Positions 1 through 4,273 of a stretch of DNA of 5,317 nucleotides are shown piece by piece (the first letter of the stretch is position 1; each line of letters opens with the position of its first letter). The stretch is from Elusimicrobiota bacterium (GTDB lineage Bacteria; Elusimicrobiota; Elusimicrobia; UBA1565; UBA9628). Location: NCBI GenBank assembly GCA_023700845.1, contig JAMPYD010000174.1, positions 1 to 5,317 on the forward strand, read 5' to 3'. A program made the translations under genes and the position numbers. The notes under the pieces were generated by a model. It made no database searches. It saw nothing but the letters and a program-made list of their open reading frames with translations, and had not been told where the DNA came from.

Positions 1-247
1 CTACAAATAAGCATAGCCCGATTCCCAGGAAAATCAAGAGCCTCTTTCCTATTGCTTCGCGGAAACGATGCCTCTCAATGACCAACGCCCCGAGGAATGT
101 AGTCATACCAAGGCCAAAGAAAAGAGCAAGGAACACGAGATTCTCACCCTCCCGATGATTGAGCGAAATGTCCAGTGGGGCAAATGCGACGAGCAAGATT
201 CCAATTTCCCTCATACCATCTTCCAATCTTTCCTCAATTGGCTTCAT
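1..247 (-). CDS. Small integral membrane protein, partial (C-terminus beyond window edge)
   Basis: An open frame on the minus strand starts at ATG 247-245 and stays open for 82 codons to the window edge, so the C-terminus is missing. The start is well supported: AGGAG lies at 257-253, five bases upstream. The product begins MKPIEERLEDGMREIG and has hydrophobic stretches at about residues 15-28, 37-57 and 69-82. An acidic/polar N-terminus and a basic loop (ERHRFREAIGKR, 58-69) flank the membrane segments. I recognise no family. It lies directly downstream of the attC-like site at 279-353 in the same orientation as the lipoprotein gene at 374-670, which is the expected position and orientation for the next gene of an integron cassette array. 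Base composition is clearly less GC-rich than the genes to the right, suggesting acquisition. Existence of the gene is likely; function is unknown. Confidence 0.7.
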   Translation of the reverse strand, partial: MKPIEERLEDGMREIGILLVAFAPLDISLNHREGENLVFLALFFGLGMTTFLGALVIERHRFREAIGKRLLIFLGIGLCLFV

Positions 248-278
248 TCTCTCTCCTGTCGTTCGAAACTGATTATTT

Positions 279-353
279 GACTAACACAACGCTCTGCCGC
301 GCGCGCTATCGGAACTCTATGATGAAAGCGCGCGGCGGCAGAAGCGTTTAGTT
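279..353 (-). other. attC-like integron recombination site
   Basis: The segment folds as a long imperfect hairpin. The arm 289-307 pairs with 327-347 over 19 base pairs, leaving exactly two single unpaired bases in the 327-347 arm (one G near 334-335, one A at 343). Outside this, 280-284 (ACTAA) pairs with 348-352 (TTAGT), with CACA at 285-288 unpaired. The loop is 308-326. Read on the minus strand, the ends are ACTAAAC (352-346, one mismatch to RYYYAAC) and GTTAGTC (285-279, one mismatch to GTTRRRY). In known attC sites, extrahelical bases lie on the R''-L'' arm, as here. The length of about 75 bases is within the family range. The site sits just 3' of the lipoprotein gene and before the next small gene, as in a cassette array. 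The alternative is an ordinary terminator, but no T-run follows on either strand. Confidence 0.55.
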
Positions 354-781
354 CGGTATCACTTGAAGCCTGGCTATTGCCCCGATCCGCTAAGACTATA
401 GTTGGTTACAACTCCATTCGATAACGTAACCAATAAATTTTTCGAATTGGACCCAGCAACGCCAATGTAATAATACTGCAAGGTTTCCGTACCGTTTCCT
501 GTTGTCTGTCTGGCATAGGGTTTTCCAAACCAGTCCAATATTTCTTGTCTCGTCGTTTTGTTATTTTCAATACGTGACGTGTTTGACGTGTCAAAATTCC
601 TGCCAAAAGTAAGGCACCCTCCGGCAAGGAATGTCAAGCTAAGCAACGCGTAACAGATAATTCTATTCATGCATCCTCCACACTTCTGTTTTATTTCCAG
701 CCAATCGATTTATCTGGACTGAAATTGAAGCAATCTCATTCCGAACTATGTCCTTAAACAGTATTCGGTTGGTCAGCCTAA
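285..781 (-). mobile_element. Putative integron gene cassette carrying a BamE-like lipoprotein gene
   Basis: Cassette boundaries are inferred from the integron rule that recombination cuts G|TTRRRY. On the minus strand a perfect GTTAGGC lies at 782-776 and GTTAGTC at 285-279, giving a unit of 497 bp. It holds one gene (374-670), a 5' untranslated stretch of about 106 bases, and the attC-like palindrome 3' of the gene. One small gene plus one attC is the standard cassette layout. The composition is AT-richer than the chromosome to the right. No integrase gene, attI or class 1 conserved segment is visible, so this would be the edge of an array or of an integrase-less attC cluster (CALIN). No palindrome partner was found for the 776-782 box, so the right boundary rests on a 7-base motif alone. 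Confidence 0.42.
374..670 (-). CDS. SmpA/OmlA/BamE-like outer-membrane lipoprotein
   Basis: The 98-residue product has a lipoprotein signal peptide: basic start MNR, hydrophobic core ICYALLSLTFLA (5-16), and Cys19 in a slightly atypical lipobox LAGGC. Following the linker, residues 38-58 (NKTTRQEILDWFGKPYARQ) match the pattern of the BamE/SmpA/OmlA fold, where T-x-x-E/V-L-x-x-x-G-x-P opens the domain. Residues 62-93 then give the expected strands (TLQYYYIGV, LLVTLSNGVVTNYSL). BamE is an accessory of the BAM outer-membrane assembly complex. This protein is only BamE-like, and many short lipoproteins of unknown role share the fold, so no symbol is given. The start ATG at 670-668 follows GGAGG at 679-675. 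An ATG at 674-672 is in another frame and stops at once. The gene is followed by the attC-like site and appears to be cassette-borne. Confidence 0.75.
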   Translation of the reverse strand: MNRIICYALLSLTFLAGGCLTFGRNFDTSNTSRIENNKTTRQEILDWFGKPYARQTTGNGTETLQYYYIGVAGSNSKNLLVTLSNGVVTNYSLSGSGQ

Positions 782-782
782 C
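776..782 (-). other. Integron core-site box GTTAGGC (cassette boundary)
   Basis: On the minus strand the bases 782-776 read GTTAGGC, a perfect match to GTTRRRY and identical to the core box found at many attI and attC ends. A 7-base degenerate motif can occur by chance. It gains weight only from its position upstream of the lipoprotein gene, its orientation, and its agreement with the attC-like site 0.5 kb downstream. No palindromic partner (R'') was found between it and the oxidoreductase stop codon. Confidence 0.4.
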
Positions 783-862
783 AAGGTGCCCCTAATAGTC
801 AGTATCGTCGGATTGTAGTTACAAAACGCGGGCTACACTATGCCTTTGGCTCTATTTGAAGA

Positions 863-881
863 CCCTGCAACCGCCGCAGGG
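863..881 (-). terminator. Weak candidate terminator after the oxidoreductase gene
   Basis: On the minus strand, CCCTGC (881-876) and GCAGGG (868-863) form a six-pair GC hairpin with a 7-base loop. It begins 12 bases after the oxidoreductase stop codon (896-894). Only TCTTC follows, so the U-tract is poor and efficiency is doubtful. The rest of 783-893 holds nothing I can assign. Confidence 0.3.
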
Positions 882-893
882 CCCAACCGACCC

Positions 894-1910
894 CTATTCA
901 GGAAACGTGAGGACCAGCTTCCCGACCGTGTCGCCCTTCTCGAGCGCCCTGTGCGCGTCGGCCACGCGCTCGACCGTGAACTCCGTCACCGGCCCCTTCT
1001 TGATCAGCCCCTTCGCCATCCACCCCGCGATCGCATCAAACCCGTCCTTCGCGAGCTCCGCCCTGTCCGTCAGGAACACGACATTGAACCCCAACACCGC
1101 GCGATTGGTGGCCGTCATTTCAAGGGGGGAAAAGCGCGGAACGCGAAGCCAGTTCCACGCCAAGGACAGCAGCGACGGCCGCCCGCCCCGAGGAAACATC
1201 TCCGCGAACCCGTAAATCACGAGCCGTCCGCCCAGCCTGAGTCTTTTAAACCCCGGACGCGGCGTCGTCACGCCGTTGGCGTCGAAGACCGCGTCGAACC
1301 CGTCGGGAGCCGCCGCATCGATGTCTTTCCAGAGAGAGGGCCCGCGCACGACGACGATATCCGCCCCAAATTCCTTGGCCACGGCGACCTTGGAGGAGGA
1401 CCCCACGACCGCGACGGTCGTGCACCCCGCGATCTTCGCCTGCTGGAGGAGCGCGACGCCCACGCCTCCGGCCGCCGAGTGGATGAGCAGGACCTCGCCC
1501 GAGCGGACCTTCGCGACCTGGAACAAGGCGTGATACGCCGTGAAGTGGACGGCGGGAATGCCCGCGCAGTCGGCGAAGGACCAGTCCGGAGGCATCGGCC
1601 TAAGCCGCCCCGACGTCGCGACTTGCACCGAGGAGTAGCCCCCGAAGCGGGTGAAGCCGAACACCCGGTCGCCGACCTTGTATCCACCGCCTGCGCTGTC
1701 CACGACGCCCGCGAACTCGAAGCCGGGAGTGAGCGGATAGAGCCCCTTGGCCGCCTCATACCAGCCCTCGCGCACGATCGTGTCGGCGTAGTTGATGCCC
1801 GCGGCGCGCACCCGAACGCGCACCTGCCCGGGAAGGGGGACCGGGTCGTTTTCCTCGACGAGGGAGAGCGCGTCGTGCCCGCCGGGACGGCGTACGACCA
1901 CTCTCTTCAT
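894..1910 (-). CDS. Quinone oxidoreductase-like MDR protein (VAT1-type zinc-independent NADPH:quinone reductase)
   Basis: The 338-residue protein has the length and layout of zinc-independent medium-chain dehydrogenase/reductases: an N-terminal GroES-like catalytic domain (1-125), a Rossmann NAD(P)H domain (about 126-265), then return to the catalytic fold. The dinucleotide loop AAGGVG is at 146-151, and the family signature AGINYADTIVREGWY is at 37-51, followed by TPGFEFAGVV (61-70). There is no four-Cys structural zinc cluster. The C-terminal stretch GFNVVFL...GLIKKGPVTEF...VADAHRALEKGDTVGKLVL resembles the VAT1/quinone oxidoreductase branch. The expected activity is cytosolic NADPH-dependent reduction of quinones or enones; the substrate cannot be read from the sequence. 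The ATG at 1910 has no Shine-Dalgarno but lies just downstream of an AT-rich -10 region. The gene is divergent from the TolQ/ExbB gene with a 29-bp gap. Family assignment is secure. Confidence 0.9.
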   Translation of the reverse strand: MKRVVVRRPGGHDALSLVEENDPVPLPGQVRVRVRAAGINYADTIVREGWYEAAKGLYPLTPGFEFAGVVDSAGGGYKVGDRVFGFTRFGGYSSVQVATSGRLRPMPPDWSFADCAGIPAVHFTAYHALFQVAKVRSGEVLLIHSAAGGVGVALLQQAKIAGCTTVAVVGSSSKVAVAKEFGADIVVVRGPSLWKDIDAAAPDGFDAVFDANGVTTPRPGFKRLRLGGRLVIYGFAEMFPRGGRPSLLSLAWNWLRVPRFSPLEMTATNRAVLGFNVVFLTDRAELAKDGFDAIAGWMAKGLIKKGPVTEFTVERVADAHRALEKGDTVGKLVLTFPE

Positions 1911-1923
1911 GGACCGGCATTTA

Positions 1924-1929
1924 AATATA
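1924..1929 (-). promoter_or_regulatory. -10 element of the oxidoreductase promoter
   Basis: On the minus strand 1929-1924 reads TATATT (five of six matches to TATAAT). With a normal discriminator, transcription would begin near 1917, leaving a leader of about 7 bases before ATG 1910. An alternative is TTAAAT (1924-1919), which would start the RNA at about 1912. No clear -35 was found. The 15 bases 1919-1933 are all A/T in an otherwise GC-rich region, which strongly marks them as promoter. Confidence 0.5.
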
Positions 1930-1933
1930 TAAT
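1928..1933 (+). promoter_or_regulatory. -10 element (TATAAT) of the TolQ/ExbB operon promoter
   Basis: A perfect TATAAT occupies 1928-1933. Six bases later comes A1940, which is both the expected transcription start and the A of the first ATG. If so, the mRNA is leaderless from ATG 1940. Translation from the second ATG (1958) would instead use an 18-base leader with AGG at 1950-1952. The -35 region (around 1904-1911) matches the consensus at only three positions. The element overlaps the oppositely directed TATATT of the oxidoreductase promoter. Confidence 0.6.
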
Positions 1934-1939
1934 CACCGC

Positions 1940-2566
1940 ATGGGACAACAGGCAGGAATGAAGGAAATCCTCATCGCCGGCGGACCCGTTCTGGTCTTCA
2001 TGATTCTCTTGTCGATCTACTGCGTCGCCCTCATTTGGGAACGTTATAAGTTCTTCAAGCGTCAAACCGGCGGCTCCATGGAATTTCTTGCAAAGGTGCG
2101 CGCCGCCGCCGACGCCGGCAAGCTGCCGGACGCCGCCGCGCTGGCGAAGAACCACAAAGGCCTCGCGTCCGGCGTCGTCATGGCGACGTTGAGCGGCCCC
2201 ACGAACCGGGATGAGCGAAGGCGCGCCGCGGAGCGGGCGTCGGGCCGCGCCGTCGCCGAGCTCGAGAGCGGTATCGCGACTTTGGGAACGATCGCGTCGG
2301 TGGCGCCGTTCATCGGCCTGTTCGGCACGGTGCTCGGCGTCATGAGGGCGTTCAAGGACCTGGCCAGCGCGGCCGGGGCGGGGCCCGGGCTCGTCGCCGT
2401 CGGGATTTCCGAGGCGCTGATCTGCACGGCGGCGGGTCTGCTCGTCGCGATTCCGGCCGTGGCCGCGTTCAATCACTTTAACCAAAAGATCTCCCGGTTC
2501 GAAAGCGAATTGCGGTGGATGATCGACGAGGTGCTGGACGGCCTCGCCGAGAGGGCGCACCGCTAG
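1940..2566 (+). CDS. TolQ/ExbB/MotA-family proton channel subunit
   Basis: The 208-residue inner-membrane protein has the three-helix ExbB/TolQ topology: TM1 at about 12-34, a cytoplasmic loop (35-111), TM2 at about 112-137 and TM3 at about 153-178. The hallmark segments are VAPFIGLFGTVLGVMRAF (121-138) and VGISEALICTAAGLLVAIPA (154-173), which line the proton path in the family. With the TolR/ExbD partner it would form the proton-driven motor that energises a TonB/TolA-type protein. Sequence alone does not separate TolQ from ExbB, so no symbol is given. Two starts are possible: ATG 1940, exactly where the TATAAT promoter would start the RNA, or ATG 1958 (MKEILIAGG), which has AGG at 1950-1952. 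The difference is only six residues, before TM1. It is the first gene of a four-gene operon, and its stop codon abuts the next start (TAG-ATG). Confidence 0.93.
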   Translation: MGQQAGMKEILIAGGPVLVFMILLSIYCVALIWERYKFFKRQTGGSMEFLAKVRAAADAGKLPDAAALAKNHKGLASGVVMATLSGPTNRDERRRAAERASGRAVAELESGIATLGTIASVAPFIGLFGTVLGVMRAFKDLASAAGAGPGLVAVGISEALICTAAGLLVAIPAVAAFNHFNQKISRFESELRWMIDEVLDGLAERAHR

Positions 2567-2986
2567 ATGCACGTCGAAACGGGCGGGAGCAAGCGCCGCC
2601 GCGTGTTCGCGGAGATGAACCTGGTGCCGCTCATCGACGTGTCGCTGATCCTGGTGATTATTTTCATGGTGCTCACGCCGATTCTGGTGAACCATCAGCT
2701 GACGGTCAAGCTCCCCAAGGCCGCGTCCGGAGCGCCCGCGTCGAGCGACTCAGCCGTGACGATCCAGATCAGCAGGACCGGCGCGATCACGATCGAGGGC
2801 GTGGCCGTGAAGTGGGAGAAGGTCGAGCGCGAGATGACCTTGAGGCTGTCCAAGGCGTCGGGCAAGACCGTGCTCGTGCAGGCGGACCGGCTGACGCCGG
2901 TGGAGAAGGTGGTGACGGTGCTCGACTTCGCGAAGAAGCTCGGCGTCGGCAAGCTGGGCATCGGAGTCACCCCGGAAGGCCAATGA
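2567..2986 (+). CDS. TolR/ExbD-family biopolymer transport protein
   Basis: The 139-residue product has the ExbD/TolR layout: a short basic cytoplasmic N-terminus (GGSKRRR, 6-12), one transmembrane helix (about 20-41), and a periplasmic domain (about 45-139). The helix carries the conserved NLVPLIDVSLILVIIFM motif. Asp24 corresponds to the single membrane aspartate that carries protons in ExbD and TolR. The periplasmic part shows the expected VTIQISRTGAITIEG strand pair and the VLVQADRLTPVEKVVTVLDFAKKLGVGKLGI segment (the D-x-x-x-P-x-x-x-V-V pattern). The start ATG immediately follows the upstream stop codon, implying translational coupling. Its stop codon overlaps the next start (ATGA, 2983-2986). 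It should pair with the TolQ/ExbB protein just upstream. Confidence 0.93.
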   Translation: MHVETGGSKRRRVFAEMNLVPLIDVSLILVIIFMVLTPILVNHQLTVKLPKAASGAPASSDSAVTIQISRTGAITIEGVAVKWEKVEREMTLRLSKASGKTVLVQADRLTPVEKVVTVLDFAKKLGVGKLGIGVTPEGQ

Positions 2987-3687
2987 CCGGCGCGCTGAAG
3001 CCGTACCTCGCGCGGTCGACGGGCGTGCACGCGGCTTTGCTCTTAGCCGCCGCGTTCTACGCGCCGACGGCGCTGAAGAAGGCCGACAAGGTGTACATGA
3101 TCGATTTCGTCGGCGGGCCCGCCGTGCTCCAGTCGGCGGGGCCGGCCGCGCAGGCCAAGGCCGAGCCGGAGGCCGCGCCCGCGCGGCCCACCCAGCAAGC
3201 GACGGACCCGGACTCGTTCGCGACGAAGAAGAACCGGGCCGTGGCCCTGCCGCGGCCGAGCCTGCTCCAGGGGTGGAGCGACCGCAAGGCGCCGCCCCGG
3301 CCGTCGCTGGCGGCGGGAGGAGAGACGTCGATGAGCCAGGCGGCGGGGCCCGCGGGGGGGATGCCCGGGGACGCCGCGGGGATCGCGACCGACCTGCCCA
3401 ATTTTCCGTATCCGTGGTACATCACCCAGGTGAGGCAGATGCTGTGGACGGCGTGGCGCAAGCGCATGCCGGCGGCGTCGGGCGAGGGAACGGTCGTGTT
3501 CTCGATCGTGCGCAACGGGGCGTTCGTGGACCTGAGGATGGAGTCGAGCTCGGGCGACGCGGCGTTCGACGAGGCGGCGGTGGAGGCGGTGCAGGCCGCG
3601 GCGCCGTTCCCGGCCCTGCCCTCGGATTTCGGCGAGCCGTTTCTGAAAATTCACCTGTCTCTGAAATCGGAGGCCTCGTGGCGCTGA
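2983..3687 (+). CDS. TonB/TolA-like energy-transducing protein
   Basis: The start is ATG 2983, overlapping the previous stop as ATGA, with GGAAGG at 2974-2979 as ribosome site. The frame stays open further upstream, but that part is antisense-type shadow of tolR-like coding. The 234-residue product has an N-terminal signal anchor (12-30) with S12-x3-H16, matching the S-x3-H motif by which TonB and TolA engage the channel complex. A low-complexity Ala/Pro linker (44-138) follows. Residues 143-228 form a TonB/TolA C-terminal domain: YPWYITQVRQMLWTAWRKRMP, then GEGTVVFSIVRNGAFVDLRMESSSGDAAFDEAAVEAVQAAAPFPALP, matching the family's helix, then strand-turn-strand, then A-F-D-x-A-A-x-x-A-V, then P-F-P-x-L-P. 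It would span the periplasm and pass energy to the outer membrane. The linker is short and poor in Pro-Lys repeats. TonB versus TolA cannot be decided; no TolB or Pal gene follows. Confidence 0.87.
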   Translation: MTGALKPYLARSTGVHAALLLAAAFYAPTALKKADKVYMIDFVGGPAVLQSAGPAAQAKAEPEAAPARPTQQATDPDSFATKKNRAVALPRPSLLQGWSDRKAPPRPSLAAGGETSMSQAAGPAGGMPGDAAGIATDLPNFPYPWYITQVRQMLWTAWRKRMPAASGEGTVVFSIVRNGAFVDLRMESSSGDAAFDEAAVEAVQAAAPFPALPSDFGEPFLKIHLSLKSEASWR

Positions 3688-4061
3688 TCCGATCGTTGCT
3701 GTTCGGCATGCTGGCGTACGGCGGCGTCATGGTCTGCTTCCCGGATTGGAAGGGGCAGATCTACCACGTGCTGGTGCTGTCCGCGGTGGCCGGCGGGGCG
3801 GTCGGGGTGTGGTTCTTCTCGCGGGTGCTGGATTTCAGCAACTTCGCGGGGAAGCTCGCCCTCGAGCTCGGCTTCGCCGTCGCGGTCGCGCTGTTCGCCG
3901 GCTACACGATGCCGCAGAAGTCGGGCAAGCCGCCGTTCGCGCAGTGGGCGGACGGGGCGAGGCCCACGCGCGACACCGCGCGGCGGGGCTTCGACCGGCT
4001 GGGCGTCAACCCCAACGGCCCGGTCGCCTCTCGCGTCGTCGACCTGTTCCCGAAGCGCTGA
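3678..4061 (+). CDS. Three-helix membrane protein of unknown function, fourth gene of the Tol/Ton-type operon
   Basis: The start is GTG 3678, with a perfect GGAGG at 3669-3673 four bases upstream. It overlaps the end of the TonB/TolA-like gene by 10 bases. The frame is open upstream without a better start, but that part is a shadow of the TonB-like gene. The 127-residue product has hydrophobic helices at about 4-21, 29-48 and 58-77 and a soluble C-terminal tail of about 50 residues (KPPFAQWADGARPTRDTARRGFDRLGV..., ending VVDLFPKR). I recognise no family. Tight overlap with the energy-transducing genes suggests co-translation and perhaps a membrane role linked to that complex, but this is inference from position only. 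Composition matches its neighbours, so it looks native. The stop codon (4059-4061) lies in a palindrome shared with the convergent gene. Confidence 0.8.
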   Translation: MALIRSLLFGMLAYGGVMVCFPDWKGQIYHVLVLSAVAGGAVGVWFFSRVLDFSNFAGKLALELGFAVAVALFAGYTMPQKSGKPPFAQWADGARPTRDTARRGFDRLGVNPNGPVASRVVDLFPKR

Positions 4062-4076
4062 GCCGCGCGTCAGCGC
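4055..4076. terminator. Palindrome spanning two convergent stop codons; possible bidirectional terminator
   Basis: GCGCTGA at 4055-4061 and TCAGCGC at 4070-4076 are perfect reverse complements around an 8-base loop. Each arm contains the TGA stop of one of the two convergent genes (4059-4061 on plus, 4072-4070 on minus). The 7-pair GC hairpin would form in either transcript. There is no T-run on either side, so if it terminates it is not of the canonical intrinsic type. It may instead stabilise the 3' ends or block the opposing polymerase. Confidence 0.35.
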
Positions 4077-4273
4077 GAAGGATGCTTGCGGACGGAGCGC
4101 TTGACGGGGGCCTTCTCCCGCAAGGTGATCACGAAGCCGACGCTGCGGCGGCGGCGCAGCGCGTGCCACGCGTCGAACTGCCCGCGCGTCAGACGGCCCT
4201 CGCGAAGCGCGGCGAGGATCTCCCGCCCGTCCACGGCTCGCTGCCGATTGGCTTCCTCGATCTTGCGTGTCAT
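4070..4273 (-). CDS. Small basic protein (67 aa) translationally coupled to the histidine kinase
   Basis: The start ATG (4273-4271) overlaps the kinase stop as ATGA. It is preceded by GGGGAGG at 4285-4279 with five-base spacing, a strong site that fixes the start. The product is MTRKIEEANR...RKHPSR, 67 residues, very basic, with no membrane segment. Residues 16-40 (GREILAALREGRLTRGQFDAW and following) look like two short helices around a turn. They loosely recall the SHOCT-type pattern of a leucine helix, then G-x-L-T, then a phenylalanine helix; this is a weak resemblance, not an assignment. Tight coupling to a sensor-less kinase makes a partner or regulator role possible, but it contains no receiver-domain or phosphotransfer signature. 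The same frame remains open far upstream through the kinase, but that part is a shadow. The gene is convergent with the 127-residue membrane protein gene. Confidence 0.75.
   Translation of the reverse strand: MTRKIEEANRQRAVDGREILAALREGRLTRGQFDAWHALRRRRSVGFVITLREKAPVKRSVRKHPSR

Noticed and set aside
68..280. Plus-strand 70-codon frame in the left region
   Set aside because: Antisense to the minus-strand membrane protein frame, which has a good ribosome site and clear hydrophobic segments; this frame has neither.
289..347. Reading the palindrome as an intrinsic terminator
   Set aside because: No T-run follows the stem on either strand, and the two one-sided unpaired bases and end boxes fit an attC site better; not fully excluded.
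776..830. A second full attC palindrome built on the GTTAGGC box
   Set aside because: Only GTTA at 818-821 pairs with TAAC at 779-782; no continuing stem or matching R'' box was found, so only the lone core box is reported.
840..1961. Long plus-strand open frame (373 codons) opposite the oxidoreductase
   Set aside because: It is Arg/His/Pro-rich low-complexity translation with no domain, exactly antisense to a clear MDR enzyme; a GC-rich codon shadow.
2515..2982. N-terminal extension of the TonB/TolA-like frame upstream of ATG 2983
   Set aside because: It overlaps the TolQ/ExbB end and all of the TolR/ExbD gene in another frame, with no recognisable content; ATG 2983 has the ATGA overlap and a ribosome site.
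3273..3677. Upstream extension of the 127-residue membrane protein frame
   Set aside because: Gly/Arg-rich shadow of the TonB/TolA-like C-terminal domain; GTG 3678 with GGAGG is the convincing start.
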